Shown: in pieces, positions 54,837-64,000 of the stretch
Numbering within the stretch: the stretch's first letter is position 1
Layout of the letters: every line of letters starts with the position of its first letter
Source of the DNA: Tanypteryx hageni
Taxonomy: Eukaryota > Arthropoda > Insecta > Odonata > Petaluridae
Length of the DNA: 64,000 bases
Reading direction: 5' to 3'
NCBI GenBank assembly: GCA_028673005.1
Contig: CM054120.1
Span: 60,386,057-60,450,056 of the forward strand
Notes under the pieces: model-generated
What the model saw: only the letters and a program-made list of their open reading frames with translations
Databases searched by the model: none
What the model was told of the DNA's origin: nothing
Program-made: the position numbers and the translations under genes

Positions 54837-55437
54837 CATATTGAATTTATGTGGGCGACCACTCTTATTTACTTTATAGACCCACCCGCAACTCTCACAA
54901 TATTTTACCCTTTCACAAAGTTTATTTTTCTGGTGGTTGCCCATGCAGATATCGCCGAAAAACCATCTAGCACAATTCATGCATTTAATTTTACTAGTTG
55001 AATCGTCACATATTTTTTCGGCATCACAGCGCGGGCATTTAAAAACACATTTGTGACCGTGCTTGTTATTGTAAGGCGTGTGACAAAGCCGACAGTAATA
55101 TGAGCATGAAAACGCCCGTTACTGATGTTATAACGTTAAAATTCCCTTCATCATGTATTTAGTCAATGGGCTTTCGAGGTTGATGTGGCGATGAATGCGG
55201 TCCTTCAAATAATATTTTTCGTCCCTTTCTACGACCAAAAACAGTTATGCTGTAGCTTTTCAAATCCTTTTGAAATAGCTTAATTTCATCCAAACCACCG
55301 CCGTTTTGCAAATTAACCCCAACAGCCCTCATTAAAACATTAGCACGCTCTGATAGAATCCTCTTAATGTTTTCTTTTAAATTTCTTAATATATTTCCGT
55401 GATCTTCATACCGACGCACACAGGAATACAAAGTCAT
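54829..55437 (-). pseudogene. Polymerase (PolB) N-terminal part with zinc clusters (copy 3)
   Basis: Starts MTLYSCVRRYEDHGNIL and runs through VNLQNGGGLDEIKLFQKDL and KILFEGPHSSPHQ. After stops near 55120 it continues with a series of Cys/His clusters: CSYYCRLCHTPYNN, KCPRCDAEKIC, CMNCARWFFGDICMGNH and CESCGWVYK, up to the hAT-1 insertion point. Such Cys/His clusters precede the exonuclease domain in Polinton polymerases. Copies 1/2 have lost everything between ~55068 and the hAT right end. Confidence 0.78.
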
Positions 55438-55470
55438 ATCTGAGTCCAGCTTGAATGGCCTCTATCCTAC

Positions 55471-55707
55471 TCACAATGGGTATATTAGAGGTAGTGCAAT
55501 GAAAATCCAGGAAGGGAGGAGGACGGAGTGTTGATTTGAGCGCGCTCCTCATTTTCTCTTTCCTCATTGGCTCGTCCTCGTCACCTTAGTTCCAACACGC
55601 ACAAATAGGGTGCCGGCGCGTCCTCGGAAAAAATCCTCATAAGGATTCGAACCGGGTGTCGTACGTCGTAGTTAACACCCTAACCACTACACCACCGGCT
55701 CCCCCGC
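55471..55707 (-). mobile_element. tRNA-derived SINE (copy 3)
   Basis: A box TGGTGTAGTGG and B box GGTTCGAATCC (55643-55653) on the minus strand, as in the other copies. A few private substitutions lie in the body. Confidence 0.65.
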
Positions 55708-55760
55708 AATACAAATTAAAATAATCGATAACATATTTAAAGGTCATTGTTTGGCTAATC

Positions 55761-56490
55761 ATTGGGCATGCAAAGAAAATGCTTTTAATATCCCCGGACG
55801 CTCTCGAACGTTTTAGACCAATAACTGAAAATTCTCAAATGTCACGAATGGATGAATAAATGAGAAATATATTGCTTGAAAAAGATGTCACAGATCTGGA
55901 GAAACGGATAAAATATAAAGAAATTTTGCAAAAATATTTTAGTCTGGTGGCGAAAGAAAAAAAGCTATATACTTACCAATAACGAAATTTAAAGATGATG
56001 ATGAGATAAATCCAAAAAGCGCTGAGACGAGACCTCGTGGTAATGATATGACTGAAGAGCGGAGGAGCGTCGCGTTTGCAGATAATTAAATTTTAAGCTC
56101 GGTACCGCAAACATTCCGGAGAGAAACACAATTGTTGCACGATCGGCTTTTACGCAGCGATATTGTTTCTTGGGATGAGCGAGGTGTTATAAGCGTTCAT
56201 GGGAGAGTTCTCCCATACTCGAACATAACATATTTGATCAACGACGTGATAAGGCCTCGTAAACACAGCAATCCCGAAGGTTGGGAAATATTCTGCACCG
56301 CTTTAAGAGAGTTAATATCCCTCAAGAATATATAGGTAATAGAAGAAGGTGGTCATTCATTCGTCAAAGAACATCCGATTCGTTTGAAGCAACTCCGCCA
56401 TCAACTCATCATACGAAAAAACATAATCACGTTATTCGCCTTACAAAATTAAAGAGTGGACAAAATTTCGTTTACAATGAGTATCTCTGA
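55761..56490 (+). pseudogene. Uncharacterised Polinton 'HAKKM' protein (copy 3, plus)
   Basis: HAKKMLLISPDALERF-like start without its Met, the shared stop after RMDE, then LLRSDIVSWDERGVISVHG, a frameshift near 56320 and NIPQEYIGNRRRWSF. It ends at 56490, overlapping the integrase ATG at 56477 by 14 bp. Confidence 0.58.
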
Positions 56491-57256
56491 AACGTATTTT
56501 AACCCGGCGAATCCTGCTAGGTTCGCAGGAGCTCGAGCTCCAATGAGTGAAATGCGTGGAAAATATACACCAAAAGAAGTTAAGCATTGGTTAGAAGGGG
56601 AAGAAACATTCACGCTTCACAAGCCAATCCGTAGAAATTTTTTGAGAAATCGGTATTTTGTGACCACGAAAGACGAAATTTGGCAAGCTGATCTCAACGA
56701 CATGCGGTCATTGAAAAAGTATAATGATGGTTATAATTACCTACTTACAGTGAGCGATGTCTTTAGTAAGTATGCTTGGGGAATAACTTTGAAAGGCAAA
56801 AAAGGTTCACACGTGAAGAAGGCATTTCAACAAAGTTTTTCGCAAAAGTAAACGTAAACCGTTGCATCTCCAAAAACAAGGAAACAGAATTCAGATCGAG
56901 ATTGGTGAGAAAATTTTTCAAAGTGAAAAATATAAATTACTATGTAACACAGAATCCCGATGTGAAAGCTAGTGTCGTGGAACGCTTTAACCGCACTCTT
57001 AAAACAAGAATGTGGCGTTATTTCACACAACGCTATATTACCGTCATTTCAAAACTACTACAAGGCTATAAAAATGCAACGCACACTTCCATTAAAATTT
57101 CGCCTGTAGATGTCAATGATAAAAATATTTACGAGGTTTGGAAAAATTTGTGCGTTGTAATAAAGCGTGCAAAACAAAAAATTAAGTTCGATAAATGTTA
57201 TAACATTAACTGTTCAGAAGAGAGGTTCAAAATAAAAAAGGTTATTAAGAGATTAA
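56477..57256 (+). pseudogene. Polinton integrase, truncated (copy 3, plus)
   Basis: The N-terminal part is open from the ATG: SISETYFNPANPARFAG, KEVKHWLEGEETFTLHKP, WQADLNDM. A frameshift near 56840 and a small deletion remove the second catalytic Asp (the site reads QKQGN where QTDKG is expected in the sister copies). VVERFNRTLKTRMW follows. The gene ends at ~57256, where a deletion joins it directly to capsid sequence. The C-terminal domain, chromodomain and the entire minor capsid gene are lost here. Confidence 0.8.
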
Positions 57257-57259
57257 TAG

Positions 57260-57457
57260 TTTAATTTCCAACACTTTAAAATGACACACCTGTCCCTTTA
57301 TATCGACGGACAGCAAATACCATCAAAACCGTAACAAACTGATTATACGGATGATAAATTATATGTGGGGGCGTATCACACACTGTTCAGCAGTACTGGA
57401 ATCCGTTTACTGAGTGAAGGGTATTCGATTTCGCGGGAACAGTATCCTCACGAATAC
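57260..57457 (+). pseudogene. Capsid protein, short C-terminal remnant (copy 3, plus)
   Basis: Begins in NFQHFKMTHLSLYIDGQQ and ends at SREQYPHEY, the same truncation point as in copies 1/2 plus strand. Here LYVGAYHTLFSSTG is still readable, whereas copies 1/2 have a stop in place of the first Tyr of AYHTL. About 1.6 kb upstream is deleted. Confidence 0.7.
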
Positions 57458-57562
57458 GAAATTATATTTTCCAAAGGGTTTAAAAAACAGAATATTTATC
57501 CCAACATTGTGCAGAAGGATCAACGATTGATTCAATAAACACATCAGCTACGAAGAACAATA

Positions 57563-58108
57563 ATGAACTCTTACGAATTGAAAACAATTTTCAACAACGT
57601 AAAAGCTGTTAAAAAGATTGACACACGTATTCGCTTCGGATAACCTACCAATGCGCACTGAATGCCCGTGCGCATACGTGTCGAGCACCGATCCGCGACA
57701 TAGGGCGGGAGAACATTGCTTATCTTTCTTCATTGACGAGTGTGGCTGTGGAGAACCTTTCGATAGTTACGTATTACCGCCGATCATCAAGAATCACCAA
57801 AAATTCATCGTAAAATATTCAATTACTTGGACATAATATGACTATCCTCTTCAGAGGTACACATCTGATGTTTGCGGGATGTATTGTGTTGTTTATCATT
57901 AATTCAGATGCCATGGGCTAGAAAAGAAGGCTATGTTAAAATATTTAGCGATAATAGAAAGAAAAACGATTGTACGGTTACACGATTGTTTAAGAATATA
58001 TTAAAGAATCAAAAGTGTTTTCATAACTACGAAACCGTTTTCTCTTTATTACAAAATTGTTGTACTTATTTCGATGGAAAATCATATTTGGCTGTAAATA
58101 AACTTTGA
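57563..58108 (+). pseudogene. Adenain-like cysteine protease, longest version (copy 3)
   Basis: As 16667-17060 but with its C terminus: after QRYTSDVCGMYCVVYH and a TAA, a shifted frame gives ARKEGYVKIFSDNRKKNDC, then VTRLFKNILK and a tail to 58108. The catalytic His is in GEHC (family usually GEHW), the acidic residue in FDSY, the Cys in DVCGMYC. Breaks: a frameshift near 57618 and the stop/frameshift after VVYH. It is convergent with the minus-strand fragment at 62611-62926; before hAT-2 inserted, the two ends were ~100 bp apart. Confidence 0.77.
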
Positions 58109-58197
58109 TTGAATATACAATTTCTGTTATTACCTTTATCAAACAAAACTATAAAAGATAAACTGTCTCGCTTTTTATTAATTGTAATGTAATACCT

Positions 58198-58205
58198 TCC
58201 GCACC
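58198..58205. repeat. 8-bp target-site duplication of hAT-2, left
   Basis: 'tccgcacc', repeated exactly at 62601-62608. Confidence 0.9.
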
Positions 58206-61200
58206 CAGTGGCGCCCACAGACTTTTTTCTAGGGGGGGGGGGTCCGATCTATTTGGCAGGCATAGAAAAAGTTGAAGGTTACCCTCTATTATTTATTTTA
58301 TTTAAACAACTTGCGTTTAAAAATTAATTCCCTTTCTGATTAGTATATTATTACTGTAAAACACACAATTAGAATAAATATATTACAGTGTAATATCAAA
58401 AATTTTCCGAGTATATTGTTACAGTGAAATATAGCCTCAAGGTACAGGGTTATCAGCAGAAGTAGACATATTTCAACGCCATATTTTAACTTCGAAAATA
58501 TAAGCAAAAATTACATAAATAACAAACCAAATATACAATTTGATTTTATTTCAAAGTCCTATTTTGTTTCCCAAATAGCAAAATCCAATCTTCTTGGTCA
58601 TGCCCTTAATTTTTTTTAAATACCAGTATTTTCAGAGGAATACACAAAATATGATTCTTAGGAGCGGTTTACGTCGTTTTTCCCTTGTCATTTAAATTTA
58701 CTGTAAATGGGGAACATAAGAAGAAAATATGTTCAAAACATTCGATTTCTAATAATCTAATTTTTAATTGTTTTATATTAAATCTACATTACCCTTTAAA
58801 ATGAAAAATACTCTCGCAATTATTAACTGTGTTCACTGTGTTTGATAATATTCAAAATTACAAATGAAAGAAAACAGAAAAGTCATTTAATGGGACAAAG
58901 TGGCCAGGTTAACTACTAGAATCTGCTGGTCTGGGAAGACAGTGATCAGATTAGAGGGGACAGGTCAGAGTAGTAATCTCAGAGAAAATAATTGCACTCT
59001 TGAAACTGTTCCTCTAAATAGGAGTCACTTTGAGAGGTGGTTCGCCTTTGGAGGCCTTACTGCACTTGATTAAAATTAACATTTCTTACCTCAAATGGTA
59101 AAATCCAATCGTCTCGGTTTCTTGCTTAATTCATCCAAAACATCTTCTGGAGACACCTGTAAACTGTTGATATTTAATAATGCAAGACCATTAAGTCTAT
59201 CACTTTTCATGCTGTTTCTTAGATAAGTTTTTAGCCTCCTCAAAGTAGAGAATGATCTTTCGCTGGTACAGGTGCTAATGGGAAGTGTACATAGTATTTG
59301 TAGGAGCAGTTTGATACGATGATACAACTCTCTGCCACAACAAATGAACCCTTAAATAGCAGAAAATAATTCCTTGTCAGTAAAAAATGTTTCCATAGTT
59401 TAAGTTCACCAAGCATGCTTTCCTTATTGTTGCAAAAAAGATCATCACTGTTCGAATAAAATTCTGCTAACTTGAGAAAATCACTTTACATTTCATCATC
59501 GTAATTTTGAGTCAGTAAGCATCCAAATTTAGCTAAAATGTTATTATGCTTTTCAAGTCTTTGTTTTATTTGACTTATTACATTGTTTAGAAAGGGTAAG
59601 AATACAGCCCGTCTGTAGTACTCCTCAGGGGATTTAGCTGGAATATTGTTGCGGTACACTGATAGCTTCGTGGGACATCTTGGAATTTTAATTTCTTCCT
59701 CACCTCTTACAAATTCCAGAAGCTTTATGGCCATTTCAAAAATCTCTTTGAAAACTGATTCAGAATTAACGTTTAAACATTCAAGTCCTTCAATGACCGA
59801 GTCAGCATAGCTCATTGCCTTTCTCAAATCAATATTAACTGTTTGTAAATATTCACTCAACCTTTTAGTAAGAACAAATACCTTATTTATAGTCAGAAAA
59901 GAAATGATGAAATCAGCTTTAGAAATCGATACATTTAAAAGAGAAGCTTGAACGGAAACATCGTTATCATTCCACTCGGTCATTTTATTGAGTGATGCTT
60001 GTATAGCATTAAATAATTCAACCATAACTAATATCGAATCATGTATTTCAATCCATCTCGTGCCACACATTTGAACTAATTTTCGTTTTCTAGAAAGAGG
60101 ACAGTGTTTTTCAATATTTCTTATTAAAACTTTTTGCCTCAATGGAGTGTGAAAAAAATTATAGATTTTACCCACTATTCCCACACAGTTTCTGATATTG
60201 GGTAAATTAGAAGAATCTGAAATCGCTAGGTTTAAACTGTGTGAGCTACAATGCACATATAATGCAGAGGGGAAGTGTTTTTTAATATGAGCTTGAACTC
60301 CTTGGAACTGTCCACTCATTGCATTAGCTGCATCATACCCTTGGCCTCTGAGAAATTTTGGAAATATTGCAAAGAATCTATCAAATGTATGGCAAGACTT
60401 TGTCCTGTTCTACTGACAACCGGTATAAATTGTATAAACTCTTATTGGACAGTATCATTTTCAATGAATCGAGCAGCAAGAGCAAACTGTTCTATCCCAG
60501 CAACATCAGTAGTTTCATCTGCTATTATACTGAAACACTTAATCTTATTGATGCGATTTGCAATATCCCTTAAAATTATATCATTTATGGAAGAAATGAT
60601 TTCATTTTGTGTTCCCCAGCTAACGTAGAAATTCCTTCCACAACTTTTAAAATGATTCCTTAAAATTTCGTCTCCTGCTTCCACACGCATTCTAAGTAAT
60701 GCTCTAAAATTTCCCTCATTTTTTTCAGGGGTTTCTCTAACATTTAAGGGGCCATAATCTAAATGTCCTCGTAAGGGGATCCCCGGATTCCCGCAAAATA
60801 GAACAGTTTTTATTATTGAGCCAAGTATTTCCCTGTTTTTGCTACTTCCGCTGCTTTGTTTTTATCTAAAATCAAATCAATCGGGAGCACTTTTTTCTCA
60901 TCAATTTTCTTTAAATTGTAAAATATTTCCAAGCTTCGTGCATGATATGACAATTTGCCATGCTTCTCAAAATATTCTAAGGCATGGTTCCATTTGTTGA
61001 AAGCTTCTGAAACAAATTTACCCGGTTTTTGCTCCCTATGCACTCCTACTCTAAATGGAGAAAATTGCACACAATATTTGCAGAAGAGACCAACCATTAA
61101 TTCCGTATAACATACCCAATGCCATTTTTCAAGCCAATGTGCTTGGCACCTTAAATTTTTGCCTTTAATATTCTTATCAGGAAATTTACATTTAGCATCT

Positions 61201-62600
61201 GGTGACCATAAACTATTAAAAACTTCTAGGAGTTTCTTACCAGAACAATATTTTTTTGATTTCAAAATGTTTGCTATATCATTAGGGTTACCTTTATTGT
61301 CCGCATCTGTCTCCGGAGTACATCCAGTAACCAGTGCTTGCAATGATGCACTATCGATGAGGTCACTATGTTCGCTGAAATTAATTTTCTCACCATCTTT
61401 TTGTTCACTATGCACATTTCCACAGGACTTCTTCACAAATGATAATATTGATATTTGTTTTCTTTTACTACTCATATTTATCTATGTAAGGGGTAAACCA
61501 AAGAGTTTTAAAAGAACAGTTTCTCACTTTTTTCATTTGCACTAGAATGCGAGTAGCCTATCTTACGTCTATAAGCAGTGCTTTACTTGGATAAAAATAA
61601 GTGCCGGTACTCTCCGTAACAGCAGCAAACTATCTAATTAGAAATGAAATAATGTAGTATAACATATTTAAAGGCCACTACTATACGGCTGTTTACTAAA
61701 TAACACTAATGTAATTTCACGGACAACACTTATCAAAGCAGCCTACTTTGTTTAATATATTTGAATTTCACCGACCACGAGATGAAATAAATGCTCGTGT
61801 GATTCGAGAAAAACAGCTTATCTGCATGGAATCCGCACTCGCAATTTCTCCATTAAATACTTATCCAATTTCAATGGTGAGTTTAGACTTCCCAGTGGAA
61901 ACTCCACAGGGTTGCCGAAATTCAGGATGTGCAAAAAATGTGAAAAAAGACCGCGGAGAGCTTTCTGGAAAAGTACCCGATTTGTTGATGTTCAAGATCT
62001 GTATCCTCAATATTGCTCGGATGCTTCCATTCTTCCGAAAAATGCACTTTTCCACAGTATCACTACACTTCCTCACTCATCGAGACTTCTTTTCCAGCTA
62101 ACCAACTTCTCCAAATTGGAGACTCCAATTGTATTCTTTTGAGAGTCTCAGCTGCAGTTTTTTGTCCCCCTTTTAGTGGAAATAGGATATTTTACACAAA
62201 CGGCCATTCTCCTGGTCGCCTGAACCTCCTCACACACAGCAGGGATCCAGGAAGTCTCCAAAAGACCAAACGGAGAACATAAGACCCAGAAAGGGATGAA
62301 CGTTTCTCAACTAAAACCCCTTCTCATGGATATAGGATATTTTCAGCAAAAAGATTTTGTCTTGACCAATGGTCTCTTTAAACACTTGCCACCGATATTT
62401 TCTTGGTAATGGAACTTTCTCTTCTCCTTTCCTTCTCTCTTTCCATCTTCCCCATATTCATGCACTCATTCCTGGAGCAAAAGCATTCCTGAGAACACTT
62501 TAAACGTCTTTCCTTCACCCTCATCTCAGAATAAAATATGCCCCTATGGGGGGGGGGGGGGGTCCAGACCCGGTGGACCCCCCCTATGTGTGCGCCCCTG
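58206..62600 (-). mobile_element. hAT-2 transposon with both ends, 4395 bp (copy 3 only)
   Basis: Terminal inverted repeats CAGTGGCGCCCACA (58206-58219) and, read inward from the right end, CAGGGGCGCACACA (62587-62600) match at 12 of 14. Both are followed inward by a long G run and 'ggtcc'. Exact 8-bp duplications flank the element. The transposase is on the minus strand (59091-61475). The stretches 58220-59090 and 61476-62586 are non-coding as far as I can see. Absent from copies 1/2, whose 5-kb deletion covers this site, so the timing is not fixed by their absence. Confidence 0.93.
59091..61475 (-). pseudogene. hAT-2 transposase, ZMYM1-like, lightly broken
   Basis: About 790 codons. N-terminal frame (60813-61475): MSSKRKQISILSFVKKSCG and a TTF-type zinc-finger region CQAHWLEKWHWVCY with FCKYC. 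After a one-base frameshift near 60820: PGIPLRGHLDYG, NEGNFRALLRMRVEAGDEI, and the first catalytic Asp IIADETTDVAG. A TAA at 60442 and a frameshift near 60350 follow, then HCSSHSLNLAISDS, MCGTRWIEIHDS and a long helical region to 59486. The C-terminal dimerisation domain is LPISTCTSERSFSTLRRLKT (59091-59327). Only a few lesions, so it is younger or better preserved than hAT-1. Confidence 0.9.
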
Positions 62601-62608
62601 TCCGCACC
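62601..62608. repeat. 8-bp target-site duplication of hAT-2, right
   Basis: 'tccgcacc', matching 58198-58205. It lies immediately downstream of a minus-strand stop codon at 62611-62613. Confidence 0.9.
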
Positions 62609-62610
62609 CA

Positions 62611-62926
62611 CTACTTAAACCGTCCACCATGAGACAAAGCTTCCGAAATACTGTCAACCGGCTCAAGTACATAATTTTTCGCGTACGCCAAAAGAGAATC
62701 TTCCTCACTTCGCCATGCTGACACTAGGTGTCCGCGCATAAGGATTTGCTGACGGTAGTCCCTGTCGAACTTTCAAAGCTTGAGGTTGTGATTCTAAGCT
62801 CGTAAAGGTCATTCGCATTTCATACGTGTTAAGCCGTATAGCGCTCTCGTGATAGATACAACGTATGACTTCGAACCACCCACTGTGAAGTAAAACTATC
62901 GAATTATTGGCAAACGCCTCAGGGTC
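62611..62926 (-). pseudogene. Unidentified minus-strand gene fragment, convergent with protease (copy 3)
   Basis: Two adjoining frames read like protein: upstream DPEAFANNSIVLLHSGWFEV then ESAIRLNTYEMRMTF; after a one-base shift near 62768, YRQQILMRGHLVSAWRSEED and LLAYAKNYVLEPVDSISEAL, ending at TAG 62611-62613. Composition and the lack of stops on either side of the shift suggest a genuine decayed gene. I do not recognise it; from its position it is probably the terminal gene of the same Polinton, on the opposite strand to the protease. Deleted from copies 1 and 2. Upstream of 62926 I lose the signal. Confidence 0.5.
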
Positions 62927-63770
62927 TTGCTATACCGTTATAGAACATCAACACTCGTTGTCGTTCATCCAACTCCTTCGAAGCATAAAACAACCTGAAA
63001 AGTCTCTCCCATCTGGGACCTCGGGTACGAGCCGATTGGAGACCTCAACAGTTTAGACAGAGGATTTAGAAAATGATGATGATGAGCAAACACACCTTTA
63101 AAGCCATAAAGGCTATGTAATCTTTCCTTTTCCTTATTTATGTCAATGAACTCTTTTTTATTAATTATAATAAAAAAGTGGTATTTCCTTAAGAGAAAAA
63201 AATAAATTGTAATAATAGATATCGATTCCAAATCGAACGATTTATACGGAGTTACATAACTCTAGACGTTATTTTGCTTTTCGATGGTTAACAAAATCAA
63301 ACATTTCTGTAAAAATATCACCTATCAATCTGTATAAGTGTCATTATGTATATTTCGCATGTCAACCTTTCTATTTATGTTAAGCGGTGATAAACTTCCA
63401 GTAATCTAAATCAGAATAAAAATATATAAAAAACTAATACAATATCAATGTTAAAACTCAACATCTTATTAATTTGTTATTGATGAATGGTTTCTAATAG
63501 ACATAATATAGAAACCCATGGGGGAAATATAAATTTAGTAAAGCCATATCAAGACAGTATCCTTCATCAGAGATGATGATGATACAGATGTATCAAAGGC
63601 CTATTGCGTAATGATGATATATTTATACAAAATCTGAAAAGATAAACCCTGTGGAACGTTTTTTTACATTTTCTTACCACATCAATATAATCTTTTTGGT
63701 TTCGAAAAATCTAATCACCTCAGTGATACTGCAAAAGTTCCTTTACACTCTTGAACAAATATGCCTAGGG
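62927..63770. other. Non-coding DNA, copy 3 right flank
   Basis: From ~62966 this is the counterpart of 17061-17877. A minus-strand open frame here (62965-63231) overlaps shared non-coding sequence and has no recognisable content. Confidence 0.5.
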
Positions 63771-64000
63771 CAGGGGTATCAAACACGAGGCCCGCGAAGC
63801 AAGATACTTCATAATTTTACGCAGCTCAAACTCAAACGTATTTATTTTAGAATATTTTTTAAATAATCCGAGAAATTTATTAAATATACACTTCGAAAAT
63901 ATCCACAGTTTAATTTTCATTCCCATTTTAAAACACTCTACGCAGGTTGGGTTTTGAATAATGTTCTTATCATTGGATGCGGCCCGCGGATTTGTTGCGG
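63771..64000. mobile_element. hAT-like terminus or fragment, copy 3
   Basis: CAGGGGTATCAAACACGAGG followed by GGCCCGC strings, as at 17878 and 37717; cut by the window end. Confidence 0.35.

Larger units (their letters stand above)
39677..64000. repeat. Tandem macro-repeat unit, copy 3 (longer, diverged, cut by window end)
   Basis: Collinear with copies 1 and 2 but longer: the landmark at 17878 in copy 1 lies at 63771, which makes this unit about 6.2 kb longer. It retains the complete hAT-1, the zinc-finger part of the polymerase, the minus-strand HAKKM gene and 5 kb after the protease. It has private changes: loss of the polymerase DTDS segment, loss of about 1.6 kb of the plus-strand integrase-capsid region, loss of about 340 bp of the hAT-1 5' coding region, and a gained ~430-bp RNase H fragment. 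Divergence from copy 1 is uneven, from well under 1% near 40 kb to about 3-4% in the VDFQ gene. Confidence 0.95.

Noticed and set aside
61748..62282. Overlapping open frames in the right part of hAT-2
   Set aside because: Located in the non-coding region between the transposase start and the right terminus, with mutually overlapping frames on both strands and no known domain.
1..64000. CRISPR array, bacterial operon or phage interpretation
   Set aside because: No short direct repeats with spacers, no bacterial gene signals; all recognisable genes are eukaryotic transposon or Polinton types.

Overview
The window looks like repeat-dense, AT-rich nuclear DNA of an animal, most likely an arthropod. 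Reasons: (i) its recognisable genes belong to the Polinton/Maverick (endogenous adintovirus-like) family of virus-like DNA transposons; (ii) these are interrupted by two hAT transposons, both with 8-bp target-site duplications; (iii) there is a tRNA-derived SINE with Pol III A and B boxes. I see no host gene, no rRNA or genuine tRNA gene, and no bacterial or CRISPR feature. The species cannot be named from the sequence.

Layout. The window is a head-to-tail tandem array of one large unit. Copy 1 (1-19842) and copy 2 (19843-39676) are nearly identical. Copy 3 (39677 to beyond 64000) is more diverged and about 6.2 kb longer over the comparable stretch. The window starts and ends inside a unit, so the boundaries are arbitrary. 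Each unit runs: AT-rich non-coding DNA with a ~145-bp tandem repeat (about 1-2.7 kb); a minus-strand Polinton block (2.7-10.27 kb); a hAT transposon inserted inside the DNA polymerase gene (10.27-12.52 kb in copy 1, complete at 50980-54828 in copy 3); the N-terminal part of that polymerase (minus); a SINE; a second, partial Polinton block in the opposite orientation (13.2-17.06 kb, plus); then non-coding DNA with a hAT-like terminus and a pyrimidine tract. Copy 3 also carries a second hAT element (58206-62600).

Polinton gene order, read on the minus strand and best preserved in copy 3: protein-primed family-B DNA polymerase, FtsK/HerA-type packaging ATPase, small basic/hydrophobic protein, an uncharacterised 'HAKKM' protein, integrase with chromodomain, penton-like minor capsid protein, F54H12.2-like major capsid protein, an uncharacterised 'VDFQ' protein and two very small ORFs. 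The opposite block repeats HAKKM protein, integrase, minor capsid and capsid, and adds an adenain-like protease followed by a convergent gene fragment not seen in the other block. Together these are the replication, integration, maturation and virion genes of a Polinton. ATPase, basic protein, HAKKM protein, integrase and minor capsid overlap or abut by a few bases, as in a compact viral genome.

State. Every large gene is broken by stops, frameshifts or deletions. Some lesions are shared by all copies (loss of polymerase motif A, the stop before the integrase chromodomain, the 5'-truncated capsid gene) and so predate the array. Others are private: loss of the polymerase DTDS motif in copy 3, different capsid nonsense codons in copies 1/2 and copy 3, and different large deletions. 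The locus is best read as a decaying endogenous virus-like element that was inverted, invaded by other transposons and then amplified in tandem.
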